Below, piece after piece: positions 29,720 to 41,873 of a stretch of 64,000 nucleotides of DNA. Source of the DNA: Absidia repens (lineage: Eukaryota > Mucoromycota > Mucoromycetes > Mucorales > Cunninghamellaceae); assembly GCA_002105175.1 (NCBI GenBank), contig MCGE01000001.1, positions 2,108,001 through 2,172,000 of the forward strand, read 5' to 3'. The notes under the pieces were generated by a model. That model made no database searches, was not told the origin of the DNA, and worked only from the letters and a program-made list of their open reading frames with translations. The position numbers and the translations under genes were made by a program. Every line of letters begins with the position of its first letter. The first letter of the stretch is position 1.

Positions 29720-30769
29720 ATGGTAAGAAAAGGAGGATATAAGATTACACTACAATATACACCGCGTTATAGCAAAAAGTACTAACTGTGATCATCATAT
29801 ATTGGTATTCTTTTTTGTTTTATTTAGTCAAAAAGCTCTAAAATGTCGAATATCATCAACTACCGGTTACGGGTAACGTTATCGGATGCACGAGTGCTAA
29901 CAGGACAAATGTTAGCGTTTGATAAACACATGAACCTTGTATTGGCAGACTGCGAAGAATTCCGCAAGATCAAACCCAAAGGCAAAAAGAACGACACAAA
30001 GGATCAAAAAGAACAAGATATGAAACGAACGTTGGGTCTGGTTATTTTACGTGGCGAAACCATTGTCAGTATCAGTATCGATGGTCCTCCTCCTCCATCA
30101 GCTGATGATGCTAGAGGTAGAATGGCCATGATTGGTGGTTCTGGTATGGGTAGAGTAAGTAGCATGTGTAGAAGAAATATGAAGGTCGTGTTTTTTTTTT
30201 TTATTCACCAACAATTGCTTATTTTCGAAATAGCCTGCCGGACGTGGTTTACCAGCTGCACCTCCACCAGGTATGCCAATGGCTGGTTTATCAGGCCCTG
30301 TTCGTGGTGTTGGTGGCCCTGCTCCTGGCGTAAGTGACATCCAGCAAAATGACAAAATCGCTCTTTTTGACACCTTTACTTTTTTAATTACATAGATGAT
30401 GGCTCCTAGACCTGGATTTGGTGCCCCTCCTATGGCTTATGGTCGTCCTCCTGTGCCTGGCGGCCCTGGTGCTGTAAGTAACTGAAAAAGTTGATGTGAT
30501 TCGCAAAGCTAACTTTGAACGCTTATTATGATATGTATAGCCTCCTCCTGGATTTAGACCTGGTCCTCCACAGAACTTTAGACCTCCCCCTCCTGGCTTC
30601 CGTCCCCCTCCTCCTGGCATGGTAAGTTATTTGTACCGAATATTCTAGGAAATAAAATAAATGCTAATACTGTACTCTATTTTAGCCTCCTCAGGGATTC
30701 CCACCTGCTGGCCGCGGATTCAATCGTCCACCCCCTCCCCCTCCAGGATACGGAAGACCTCCTCAGTAA
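29720..30769 (+). CDS. SMB1: Sm core protein SmB of spliceosomal snRNPs
   Basis: Subunit of the heptameric Sm ring on U1, U2, U4 and U5 snRNAs. Six exons: 29720-29722, 29828-30154, 30234-30329, 30396-30473, 30541-30621, 30686-30769; 222 residues. The first exon is only the ATG, followed at once by GTAAGA. The acceptor at 29827 gives MSKSSKMSNIINYRLRVTLS, matching the conserved SmB N-terminus; starting at 29843 would lose the SKSSK part. Sm1 motif: VLTGQMLAFDKHMNLVLADC. Sm2 motif: RTLGLVILRGETIVSI. The tail is Pro/Gly/Arg-rich with PPPG and GR repeats, the part that is arginine-methylated in other species. All tail exons are bounded by phase-0 introns. AATAAA at 30911. Confidence 0.93.
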
Positions 30770-31057
30770 ATTACCTACCTTATCTTTGATTACCTCCCCT
30801 TCATAGCTAGCCTTCTACAACATCTCTTTATATAGTATTGATTGTTTTGTCATTCATTTAGTTTAGTTTTTTTTTTCTCTCTTTTTTTTTTTTGTTTCTT
30901 CGTAACCTCGAATAAAGAAAATGATGCCCGCCTCTACTTCTCGAACTGAAAATTTTTTTGTGCGGCGGCATTTAGATATTTCCTATGTCCTCACTAAGTT
31001 CTTTTTTTTTTTTCTTTTTTTTTTTGTCTTCAATATCTTTTATTTACCTTGATCATC
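30770..31057. other. short intergenic region SmB to DBP7
   Basis: 288 bases with the SmB polyadenylation signal (30911) and two T-rich runs (31003-31025) directly before the DBP7 start, probably nucleosome-poor promoter DNA. Confidence 0.45.
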
Positions 31058-33773
31058 ATGGACGACGATGGTATGATGCTCAACTTTGCTCCTACCAGGC
31101 CACGCCCTGTCAGTAAACCCAAAAAGCCAACACAGCAGCCTGCAAACTCAACCCCTTCCAAGGTTCCATCTATACCTTCACGATCATCGACAGATTCAAG
31201 ATCTACAGGCCCAGTGGCTTCCACAGCATCCGCTCCTGTTGAGACTACCGACGAAGCTGCCTCTGCATCATCAGCCAAGTATCTTCATGGAAAAGCACAA
31301 ATTCAATCCTCCCTCTTCACCTCCAATCCCAGTATCAAAACACAGAGCTCCTTTGTTAGTAGCACCAAGAATGATCAACTACCAAGTAATGCTCCTGGTG
31401 CGGCCGACGACACCACCAACTCTTTTGCTTCCTTAGGCTTGGGTAGCGAACTGATCCAGGCTCTTGAAAAAATGGATGTCCATCAACCTACTCTTGTCCA
31501 GCGCCGTGCCTTACCGCTACTTCTTGGACCTGCACAACATCAACAATCGGCCTATGACCTCACAACCCCCAGCAGGACCAAGACCAAGACCAAATCTGAT
31601 GTGGATGTTGTTGTACAAGCACAAACCGGGTCAGGGAAAACATTGACCTACTTGCTTCCCATTGTCCAGCGCTTAGTTGCGGCATCAACGTATCACACCG
31701 AGAAAAGCTCTTCGAGTGCCGCCTTTGGGGATCGAACGATTGGTACTGTGGCGATTATCTTGACACCGACTCGTGAATTGGCGCAACAAGTGACGGCCGT
31801 CTTACAACAACTCCTTCAACTTCCACGCCCAGCAGCCGACAGTGACTACCGACGATTGCATTGGATGGTGGCCGGGATGGTGATGGGTGGTGATAACAAG
31901 GCCAAGGAAAAGGCACGCTTGCGCAAAGGGGTCACACTGCTTGTGAGTACACCTGGACGACTTTTGGATCATTTACAAAACACCAAAAGCTTCGACATTC
32001 GACATCTCAAGTGGTTGGTGCTGGATGAAGCTGATCGATTATTGGATCTTGGATTTGAAGAAACGTTAAAAAGCATTATGGACTTGATCAAGGAACGCAC
32101 CAGCCAGCCCGCAAACAACACCTTCCGACAGCACTTGCAATCCACCGTTTGGCCTCGTGCCCGTCAAACCATTCTTTGCTCTGCTACTCTTCGTGATGAT
32201 GTCAAGCATTTGGCCGGTACAGCATTAGTGGATCCTGTCTTTGTCCGTGGCTCAAGTCAAGATGGTGATGATGATCTTGCTACTGTTGTTGGAGGCAGCA
32301 AGAAAAAGAGGATGGATGGCGATGGCGACGAACATATGGACAGCAACCGAAAAGATCATGTTATTGACAACGACGACGATGATGACGCCAAATTTACTAC
32401 ACCCAATCAACTGAACCAAACGTATACTATTACGCCTGCGAAATTACGACTAGTGACTTTGACAGCCATGTTACAGCAATGCATGAAGGACAAGCGCAAA
32501 GCCAGCAAAGTGATTGTCTTTTTCTCCTGTTGTGATTCGGTGGACTTTCATTATGATCTTTTTGCCAACGGTGGGAACCCTCTTAAAACCGATTTGGACG
32601 AAGACAAGGATGATCTGTTGGCAATACTGGACAACCATGATGATGATGACGATGATGACGATGCTGACGACAATCCCAAACACAAAAAGCACTACCAACA
32701 ACAGCAACAAAAGAACAAGAAGACCAAGAAGGAACGACAAGAAGAACAAGAGACATTCCGACGCCAACCAAGTCAAGTCAGTACTCTATTGAGCGGAAAC
32801 AACTCCAATGGCGATGGTGTATCAGTGTATCGATTACATGGCGATTTGGAACAACAGATTCGGACATTGACCTTCTCATCGTTCAGTGAAGCCTCCAGCG
32901 GTGTGTTATTGTGTACTGATGTGGCTGCACGTGGGTTGGATCTTCCAAATGTCGACCGCATTATTCAATACGACCCTCCTACTGATTTGAAGGATTATGT
33001 GCATCGGGTAGGACGAACTGCTCGGTTGGGGAAAGCCGGTGAAGCCCGTCTCTTTTTGTTACCAAGTGAAATGGACTACTTGCCCATTCTCAAGGGTCAA
33101 GGGATGAACATCCAATCTGTGACGGTGGAATCGGTGTTAGCCAACTCATTTGGAAAATTGCAACATGTCTACGAAGCCAAGGCCCAAGAATATCAAAATC
33201 AATTGGAAAAATATGTCCTTTCTGAAGAAGAGGTAAAAGCATTCCACCCTCCATCTTCCCTTATTTTCGTAGAAGAAAAAAACAATTGTACTGATGCTCA
33301 CCTTTTTTTTTTTTTTTTTTTTTTTTGTGCGTGTATAGCGTGTGATGCTCGCTCGAAAGGCTTTCTGGTCCAGTGTTAGAGCCTATGCTACTCATGCAGC
33401 ATCTGAAAAGCATGTCTTCCATGTCAAGAAATTACATCTCGGTCATCTTGCCAAATCATTTGCATTACGTGAAGCGCCCTCTCATTTCCAAGACCCCAAC
33501 AAGCTGAAGAAGAAAAAGGATGCCAAGCAAGATCGAATGCCCGGGAAACAAAAGCTACAGGACAAAGATAGTGGAAACAAGTCGAAATTTGGACATAGCA
33601 AACATGGAAATGGTAATACTGGTCATGGTGGTGGTGGTGGTGTTGGAACGCAGCAAAGGAAGCGGAAACAATATGATCATGCCGATGAATTTGCAATCGC
33701 GACCGCTGATTATATGACGGGAGGTCCAACAACCAAGAAAAAGAAAAAGGCGGCCAAGGCTGGAGGCAATTAG
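31058..33773 (+). CDS. DBP7: ATP-dependent DEAD-box RNA helicase Dbp7
   Basis: Nucleolar helicase needed for 60S ribosome assembly (DDX31 in animals). Exons 31058-33232 and 33339-33773; 869 residues. The ATG at 31058 follows an in-frame TTG that was not used. Motifs in order: Q region with SFASLGL and [10 protein letters not shown] (about 121-150), I QTGSGKT (about 188), Ia [11 protein letters not shown], Ib [29 protein letters not shown] (about 321), III SATL (about 374), [54 protein letters not shown] (about 648). [10 protein letters not shown] and [19 protein letters not shown] are Dbp7-like. Two acidic inserts (about 410-445 and 520-560) and a Lys/Gly-rich C-terminus are low-complexity. 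AATAAA at 33919. Confidence 0.92.
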
Positions 33774-34814
33774 TAGTTTACTTTTGTCCTTAGATTAGAT
33801 ATTTCACCCCCTTCCCCTTTTAGAACGTTTACCTGTTACATTTTTATCTTACATTCATTGTTTTGTCCTTTTTCTTATTATTATTATTACAATTATTACT
33901 ATTATTATTTGCATATCCAATAAAGTACTTTTTACTTGTGACGAAATCTCAATTTTTTATTTTTTTATCAACGTCAAGTGTAGTGGGGATTGAATGATAC
34001 GGGGTATGATCACATTTTACATGTGTACTTGGTTTATTTTTGGCGGACAGCATAAAAAAAAAGAAAGAAAGCGAGAGCCAGACCCAAGGAAGAGTGCTTC
34101 CGATCTTTCCGAAGGTGGTTCATACTGTGCAGTACAGCGCTGTAGTGAGTGTATGATAAATGTGTGTGTGCATTGTTCCTATTTTGCGAAATTATGTTGC
34201 ACATACTTTGTCTTGAAAATCACTCTAAAATATTCAATGTCACTTTAGTGACATTTTTCCATTTTTTCGCCCTATACCACATATCATACTGGAGCCAATA
34301 TATGTGGAACTTAGTAGTCACTCTTATACGTACAGTAGATCACTATATATTGGACGTAGTATGGTGCATAATTATTCCATGGAAAATAGAATCCTACCTA
34401 CTGTGTCATCAATACCTAGTTCACCATATCCACAGAAAGAGTATCTCCATTTATAGGAGTTTATGGTGCAGTTCGGGAAGAATGTATAAAATAAAACATT
34501 ATACATTTGAAGTTAAATGGTTTGAATGAGGAGTCAAAAATCGCAACACGACGACGCTTACCGGAAAAAAAAAAAAAAGAAAAAAAAAAAAAAAAAAAAC
34601 ATGGGCATCATTATGCGGGTATACTATGCGTCTCCCAACACACTTCAATCACCTTATTTTCCAATGTGTCCTTCACTTTTTTTTCTACAGTCATAAGCAC
34701 TGTGCTATGCGGATATTCCCTTTTTTTTATACATCCGCAAAACTGGACCATGCGGATATACCCATCCGACGACTAAACTACATTGGCCTAACAGTAATAT
34801 CCTCAAACATCAGA
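33774..34814. other. intergenic region downstream of DBP7
   Basis: About 1 kb with ATT-rich microsatellite (33878-33910), the DBP7 poly(A) signal (33919) and A-rich runs at 34565-34600. Short ORFs lack any family resemblance. No RNA gene recognised. Confidence 0.4.
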
Positions 34815-35665
34815 AGGGACCAACAATAACGAACGATATCAACGGGAAAATAAAATTTGCATCGTTATTGTGGGTAATGATGTTTTTCCTGTGTGTGGAG
34901 ACATTATATATATAGTAATATAATAACCTTAAGGATCCTTCTTATGTTTCTGTTTCTCCATTGAAATGAAAAATGTTATCACGCAATGGTCAAGACACAG
35001 TTCAATGAGAGGTCAAAAAAACAAAAACAAAAACAGTTCACACGCCGCTCACGTGTATTTTTATTTGCTCTCTTTTTTTTTTGGCCCGACCCCTCTCTCT
35101 CTTTTTTTTCCCCCCATTCAACTTCTCTAGGGTTATTTTGAACTTGGAATAGTGCTAGGACTAGTATAGAAGGGGTTTCAGTTCAAGAATTACAGCATGC
35201 ATGGGGAAGCCCTTTCATTTTCAATGTAGGATCTGAATGCCGCCCCATAAGTTGACTTTTTGGAGCCTTCATTAACTTAGTTTAGTATCAGCTTGTCCAT
35301 AGTTTGTGTCTATATCTAAATAAAACATATCTCTTTTTACTTGCTTCAATGAAATATGTCTCATTAGTCTCTCTCATGTCCTGAGTGATAGATATCTTTT
35401 TTACTACCGTCACTCGTTTTTTGATTAGTGTTTTGGCTGTTGGTGTGCTTCAGTAACAGATGTCCCTTTTGTCTTTCTCATGATTTGTACTGTACATTTT
35501 CTTAGACACACTTTATAATTGTCTTTTTAGATTAATATTGACCATTCTCCAAATCACACTTCCTCATGCTTCGCCCAATAGATCCTTCCATAAAGTACCA
35601 TGTTATTAAGAAAACCTCTTCTTTGGTTTTAGTATCTACTAATACGCTTTAATAAAATATGCCTT
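34815..35665 (+). repeat. element R1, copy d (+)
   Basis: Upstream segment with ATCAACGGGAAAA and TTATTGTGGGTAAT (34836-34885) matches the upstream part of copy g. Then come a CACGTG box (35051), a pyrimidine tract, the core with GCATGCATGGGGAA (about 35190-35210) and the tail TTGTCCATAGTTTGTGTCTA with AATAAAACATATC (35320). The stem here has one mismatch beside GGG/CCC. It faces copy e, so the pair forms an inverted repeat of about 1.5 kb. Confidence 0.7.
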
Positions 35666-35899
35666 CTTATTAGCCATCCTCAAACGAGTCGAATAGCAAA
35701 TAATATTATTGTTGTAGCTCCTTTTTATTTTATTTTCCTTTAATTGTCCTGCCAAGCACTTGCTGTCTAGTTTACTCTATATTACTTCTTTCCCCTATAA
35801 GACCCAGACTGTTTGGCAGTCTTAGATTAGCTAGTATGAAACATAAACATATTACTGCTCGACCAATTACATACATTAATTTAGGTCAAATTGATAAAA

Positions 35900-36395
35900 A
35901 TAAAAAACCGAAAGAAGGAACGATGTATATAAAACGGGGATCTTTCACGTAGATCTTTCTGGGATCTCTAACAGGGATCTGCAAACTTCAATTGAACTAC
36001 TCTGCATTGAAGCGACAACACAATGTTAAGCAAAGGATAATTTCATTCATGCAAAGATATATTGTATTTCATTGAAGTCAAATAAACTTTTATTGAGGGA
36101 AGATATGATTTATTGAAACAGAGGCACAATCTAACTAACCATGACATCAAGATCCTAGAATCAAAATGAGTGGGTTTCCCCATACATCTTATAATAGCTA
36201 TTCTCAAACCCCTTCTAAACTAGTCCTAACAAAAATCCAAAGCCTACAGGTCCACAAAGAGACAAAAACAGTGCCGAAAAAAAATTCTTACAAAAAAAAA
36301 AAAAGAAAAAAGAAAGAGAGAGAAAGAGAGTGAAAAAGGCGGATGCCCCTTTTTTTAAAAAAAAAAAAGGGAGCGGCGATCGAAATGTGATTTGT
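35900..36395 (-). repeat. element R1, copy e (-)
   Basis: Minus-strand copy. The core at 36155-36230 is recognisable from plus-strand ATCAAAATGAGTGGGTTTCC and CCTTCTAAACTAGTCCTAAC. The pyrimidine tract (minus) is at about 36285-36345. The CACGTG box is degraded (GGGAGCGGCGATCGAAATG at 36370). The distal part has ATAAACTTTTATTG and GGGATCT words found in other copies. Confidence 0.6.
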
Positions 36396-36549
36396 CCACC
36401 CAGATATCTCTTATACTAGCCTAGACAGAATAGATGTCTAAACTAAAACACAATATCAAAAGTGAAACAAAACATAGTGATACGGGTCTATATGTGTGGG
36501 GTCCAGAACAGTAAATGTTTATAAATAGCCACAGAAGATAGAGGTATTG

Positions 36550-36870
36550 TTTCCACTTTGGGTAGCAGATAAAAGATACAATGTTTCTACTTTTGATAGC
36601 TGATAAAAAATGCAACGTTTCCACTTCAGGTAGAAGATAAAAGATACAATGTTTCTACTTTTGATAGCTGATAAAAAATGCAATGTTTCCACTTCAGGTA
36701 GCAGATAAAAGATACAATGTTTCTACTTTTGATAGCTGATAAAAAATGCAACGTTTCCACTTCAGGTAGAAGATAAAAGATACAATGTTTCTACTTTTGA
36801 TAGCTGATAAAAGATGCAATGTTTCCACTCCAGGTAGCAGATAAAAGAAGCAATATTTCCACTTTGAGCA
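36550..36870. repeat. 34-bp/68-bp tandem array (minisatellite)
   Basis: Nine full 34-base units and a partial tenth, alternating between two types, so the higher-order unit is 68 bases. Type A begins TTTCCACTTCAGGTAG, type B begins TTTCTACTTTTGATAG; both continue with GATAAAA and end near AATG or AACG. Unit starts fall at 36550, 36584, 36618, 36652 and so on. Neither 34 nor 68 is a multiple of three, so the array does not encode a protein repeat. It lies between R1 copies e and f. Confidence 0.9.
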
Positions 36871-37619
36871 CCAAGGCAAAATAGGAAATAGATAACTCTC
36901 ATATAGCGAATTTTGCACTTGTTTTTTTCAGCGTATATATGGCTCCTTGCCCCATCCTTGGAGACCTTGCGCCTAGTTGACAGTTCTAGACCGTTTCATA
37001 TGCAACATGGTATTATTTCCGTTCTACCATTCATATATTCAACCAAGACTATATTGTCGACGTAACAGCTCCACTAGACTCGGCATATTGTATATATGGT
37101 GCGGCTCACTTATAATGTCAAATATTAGGCATGATCTTAGAAAGCTGATAGTTTTTTTAAAAAATGGCCACCTCAAAAAAATAATGTATAAGCATGATAA
37201 TTCAGACCTTTAAGAACAAAACTTGTACATCGGTAATAAAAAAGAAAAACTTATCAGCCTTCAAAAAAAGAAGACTTTGGCTGGTTGGCCTAGGATTTGA
37301 AACGTATCTGATGTACTAAAAAGGAAAATTTATTTTGTAAAACACCGCGAAAACTGTAAAATATTATACAGAAAACAAGGTCCTGTTTTTTGCTCGTTCC
37401 CGCTCCCATATCAAGCGTAGCTAATAGATGTAGATGTAGATGTAGATTGTAAGACTTGCAAATGAGGATTAGTTTATGTATTTTTATTTACTATTTGTAC
37501 AATAAAAAGTGCCGTCCCTTCTTTTTTTTTTTTTTTGTTGTTGTACGGCCACACACCCGTTTGTATTTTTCTGCTTATAATAAATCCATGTATATACATT
37601 TGGTAAGACAATCAAACAA
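36871..37619. other. gene-free segment
   Basis: AT-rich with a short GTAGAT repeat (37428-37446). No recognisable gene or element. Confidence 0.4.
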
Positions 37620-37865
37620 TGATAGAAAAGGCAAGACAAAGTTTATTCAGTAGTAATTATAACAATGACAACCAATACTAAACTAAGATGAAGGTTAATC
37701 TAATAGTGGTCCCGAATTCTGGATCCAAAATGAAAGGGGTTCCCCATGCATCTCGTAAGACCTGAGCTGAAAACCCTTCTAAACTAGTCCTGACGCTAAT
37801 CCCAGTTGAACAACATCCCATTGAGATCAATGAAATGGCGGTGACTTGAGGGAAAAAAAAAGAAA
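37620..37865 (-). repeat. element R1, copy f (-), core and tail only
   Basis: Minus-strand core at about 37718-37800 (plus GGATCCAAAATGAAAGGGG, CCCCATGCATCTCGTAAG, CTAAACTAGTCCTGACGC) and tail at 37640-37680. The upstream CACGTG box is missing. A 137-codon minus ORF (37678-38091) overlaps it by chance. Confidence 0.65.
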
Positions 37866-38501
37866 AGAAAGGAAGGAGGGAAAAAAAAGGCTTTAAAAGG
37901 TATTTTTCAAACTGCGATTGAAGCCATAAATTTGAAATGAAAATTGAAAATTTGACATTATAAGCGAGCCGCACCATATTTAGTTCGTTTTGTTTTTTAT
38001 TTTTTATTGTTTTGCACATGGTATTATAATAATAATAGTAATAATAATAAAAAGAGGCCCAAACTGAAGTCAACTGATTCCAACGGGACAATTACTAAGA
38101 TGAAAAATGGCGGAGGGTGTCTTATTTATCGAAACCACACTTTAACAGCCTTCACGCTGACACTCAGTGGGATCATTTTTTGAAAGTATGATATGAGAAT
38201 ATTTTAAAATTGAATATAAAACTATTGCAACAACGAATGATCACTTTACCTTCTCGCTGAACTACACCCCGTACCTTAATCCTTGCGTTTTAAGTACACA
38301 CATACACATACAACATACATTTATATAAAGACCCATAATGGATATTGTAAGAGGTAAATCAAAGATCGTTTTTATTCCAAATTCAAAAATATATTATAAA
38401 TAAAATCAATAGCAAATGTAAATATAAAGGGCAGTAACGATAGAGAGGGATGGATAAAAACAATTATAAAATAATAACGGGTAAAAAAAAAAAAAAAACT
38501 A
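37866..38501. other. intergenic region 3' of the RhoGAP gene
   Basis: About 640 bases with TAATAA microsatellite sequence near 38026-38052 and A-rich runs before the RhoGAP stop codon. No gene recognised. Confidence 0.4.
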
Positions 38502-41500
38502 CTACAAAAAGAAAGAGTCTAAGCTAATGTGATCGTCGTCATCGTCCGTTGTCGAGGAGGAAATCCGTGATTGCAGTAACAATTTGTCTAATTCAGGGGC
38601 AAGTTTCTTTGAAGCGGCATTATCGTGATTAGTCGACATTTTGGGTGGTGGCGCCGTGAACAGAGTACCTGGAGGTACCATATCGATTTCTTCAGGGTCT
38701 TCAAACAGAGTGCTTGTTGATGGCATAGGTATCAGTGGTCGTCGTGTTGATGAATGGATGGCGCCACGGGTAGGAAGCGCTTCGGCAGCGGATATCAAAC
38801 CACTGCAACCAGAAGGAGATGCGCTCATGTAGCTGGTATCATGAGTAGCTGTAGCACTACTGGTGGTGGTGGTAGTACTACTTGATCGTCGAACAAAAGA
38901 CATCAATGAGCGTCGCCGTACAGGTGGTGTTGTTATAGATGCTATGCCATGGCCATTGCTCTTTTCTTTCAATAAGTTTTGTTGTCCATCTGGTGAGAGT
39001 AAATCGTCAGAGTACCTGTTTGGTGTTGATGTAGTTGACGCCATTGATGATGAGTCCAATGATGGTAATTTGTTGTGCAATTCCAATGATGAAGTCGGAG
39101 ATTCTGGAGGTTGTGCTGGCCGTTGTTGTTGTCGAAGATGATGGTTGTGCTGCCCTTGATCTACTTCTTTGGAGAATATAATATCCATATGTTCCAACAA
39201 ATCACGTACAAATCTATGTGGGTGCCTGTCATGACGATTCATTGCTGATATAAGGTCGGGTCGTATGATAATTTGGGTGAATCGGGATATCAAAACCTGA
39301 ATAAGTGATGATTCATTTGCTGCCTCTATCACCCTACAAAAAAATAAAAAAAAATTGTTGTGTAATTAGTTAGTATTTTCCAGTATTTTTTCATTTCTCT
39401 TTTATTTGCGTTCACCTTTTGAGATGGTATAAGAGAGTTTTTAGAGTTTCGTAATTTGCAGAAGGTAAGGTAGTCATAAGTTTTCCCAGGGAAGCGAGAT
39501 GACAGTCATTATCTTGTTGGTTCTCTAATTGAGAAAATTTAGAGCACAGCCAAATTAATATTTCATAGCGTATCATCTCTGGTGTTTTTTTTTTCACTTA
39601 CGGTTTCCGTACAAAAGCTTAATAGTATCATATAGCTCAAAGGTAACAAGGCAGTCAGGTAATTCTAACAAATACAACCAAAGCACAGATGCGAGCAATA
39701 AGATGTTGTGTTTCTTCAGTGTTTCTTGAGAAATTGGAACACCGTTCATGCGATTGAGTTCATTTCGTGTATTGTGTATCAAGTCCAATGGTAGTGGCGT
39801 TGTCCAAATTTTTTTACGTTCTACAAAAAAAAAGGTTAAATAAGAATTGTGTTGATGTAGATGTGCCTATGATTACCTTCATTGTGCAAGTGTGGAAGTT
39901 CTAAAAAAACAGTAATAAAGTTTAATTATAATGCAGTACAAGCGAAGATCCTTGCTTCCCAATTGTCATGTCATGGTTACCTGATTCAATAACCGCAAGC
40001 CCATTTACGATCAACAGTGGTACATGAGTTTTCTCTATCTCAACCACATTTTCTATTGGAGCACCAAAAAGCTGTTCTATTAAAAAAAATCAAGGAGGTG
40101 ACGAAGTTAGTATCATATATCATTGTCAAAATCAATATTGATATTACCAGACACAACGCCAGAAAAATAGTTTTCGTAGAGGATTGGCCGAGGACAAAAT
40201 TTACTTGTTCGATATTGTTCAACAATGACTTGAATATCCTTGTCGGGTTGTAATGTTTCTTGGTATAACATCATACGATCATAAGTGTCCTTGTAAATTG
40301 GTATTGTGTTGGAAAAGGCAGCCGCCATGGAGATAAATGCTAAATCAAGAAAAATTAACATTTAACATCAGGTACAATCATTTCCATCACTCCACCTTTT
40401 TTTTTTTTTTTTTTTTTTTTTACCTTGTTTGAGGGTTTGTATTCTTTCTAATTCAAGGCTTTCCATTTCATCGAAATGCATAAACTATACAATAAGATGA
40501 TTAAAAAAGAAATAAAGTTAATATACAATAAATTGTTCTTTTTCATGTTATATTTTTAGTCAAACCTTACCAGGTTTTCCTCAATTTCCATTCTAAGAGA
40601 TTCCGCCTTGTGAACAGCTTGTTTATAATGCTGATCTGCCGTTTCCATGTCTCGACAAAGTTGCTGATAATTTGATTGCTTGGGAGTCAAACTGGTCCAC
40701 CTTTGACGACTCCAAAATCCCAAAGAAGAGGAAGAGGATAGTGCTGAGCTGGTGGACGATAAATCATCTGCTGAAGAACCAAGATCGGAATTGGAAGCGT
40801 TGTTCAGGTGGCCATAATTCGTTCGTGTATGCTGAATAACTGTGTAGGTAGTGTTTTCTCCAGTAGTGAAGGTTGCAACTTGTTCGCCACCGTTGTCTTC
40901 CGGTGTATTTGTTGTTCCAGCTGTTGTAAACGCCGCAATCCAATTTTGAGCAAGTAGATCCTGGCAAGCCAAAGTAGCACTTTCACGTATATGTGCCGCT
41001 GTCGCATTGTTCAAAGATTCAGAAGAGTCGTTGCAGTAAGCATACCGAGCCATCATTTCATCGAGGATATTTTGACCAAGTAGCGGTTGGTGGTTTTGTT
41101 GAAGTCGATCAAGTAAAACAACCAAATCATTCCGATTCCAAGACTTGTTGGCGAGAGTAACAGTTTCATCACGGGTGGGTCGATAAGATGGATCATTCGC
41201 AAGTAGCCTTTTACATTTGATATTGTAGTCCTGCTGTGCGTCCATAGTGATCTGTGCCTGAGTGTCGAACTGGTCGATAAAAGTTGTCATGGCGGCTTTA
41301 CTTGTCGTGATGATTTTGGTGTACTTTGCTGCCATTCGCTCAACAGGATCTAGTGCGGTGGTGATTAAGTTATTTGCTCGTGATAAGTGGGCTTCAGCAG
41401 ACGACTTGCTTTCAGTTATGACTACTGTTTGGTAACACTGTTTCAGAGATGCCCCAAATCACGTTCGAATATGTCGCTCATCATGTTGCTGTCGTCCAGA

Positions 41501-41706
41501 ATAGTATCAAGATATTGGGCATATTGTTTTTCGGCTTGGATACGTTTGGATAAATAGTGTATGATAGTGTTGTTTTCTTCCATTGACTGAGCAAGTTTGG
41601 AATGTAGCACGGATAGCCCTTGGCTGAATTTTGGAAGAGGCTCGTGTTGAGGAGTGCTGGTCCAGAAGGAATCATGAAAAGAATACTGTGTAGCTAATGG
41701 TATCAT
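38502..41706 (-). CDS. RGD2: F-BAR/RhoGAP protein (Rgd2-like), apparent frameshift in the F-BAR domain
   Basis: GTPase-activating protein for Rho-family GTPases at curved membranes. Exons 41706-40571, 40484-40424, 40339-40148, 40076-39981, 39900-39877, 39820-39602, 39524-39416, 39333-38502; about 889 residues if the frame is continuous. F-BAR part: SFHDSFWTSTPQHEPLPKFS, LSKRIQAEKQYAQYL. A DEP-like segment sits inside it (ANKSWNRNDLVVLLDRL, ATLACQDLLAQNW), as in yeast Rgd2. F-BAR ends with CPRPILYENYF. RhoGAP part: QLFGAPIENVVEIEKTHVP, LASVLWLYLLELPDCL, LPSANYETLKTLLYHLKR; a canonical RhoGAP arginine finger (GxxR) is not evident after VIESG. The C-terminus is disordered. In exon 1 the frame is broken at a four-base C run (41452-41455, plus strand): ERDLG in one frame, ASLKQCYQ in another. 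One missing base, or a 38-base intron, would explain it. Confidence 0.75.
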
Positions 41707-41873
41707 GTAGGATATATAAATAAAAATAAATAGAAATGGAAAGAGAAGCAAAAATAGTGAAAAGGGAAGGGAAAAAAAAAATAAAGATCATGCTTTGTCG
41801 CCTTATTTAAGATGAAAGCATGCGGCGATTCAATTTCAAAAAATAAACTTTTTATCTCTTTTTCTATCGAAGC
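41707..41873. promoter_or_regulatory. 167-bp divergent promoter of the RhoGAP and RCC1 genes
   Basis: Very short gap between opposing start codons. It holds an ATGCTTT...AAAGCAT inverted pair (about 41791 and 41815) and a third GCATGC at 41872, next to GGCGA/TCGCC words. Function is inferred from position only. Confidence 0.4.

Noticed and set aside
36550..36870. CRISPR-like array
   Set aside because: The units are contiguous and alternate between two related types with no unique spacers; the genome is eukaryotic.
37678..38091. 137-codon minus-strand ORF
   Set aside because: It overlaps R1 copy f, carries a run of Tyr codons from a TAATAA microsatellite, and is not conserved in other R1 copies, where stops interrupt it.
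41443..41482. 38-base intron to repair the RhoGAP frame
   Set aside because: It fits GT-AG and phase, but it is much shorter than every other intron here and would delete the DLGASLKQCYQ segment expected in F-BAR domains; kept only as an alternative.
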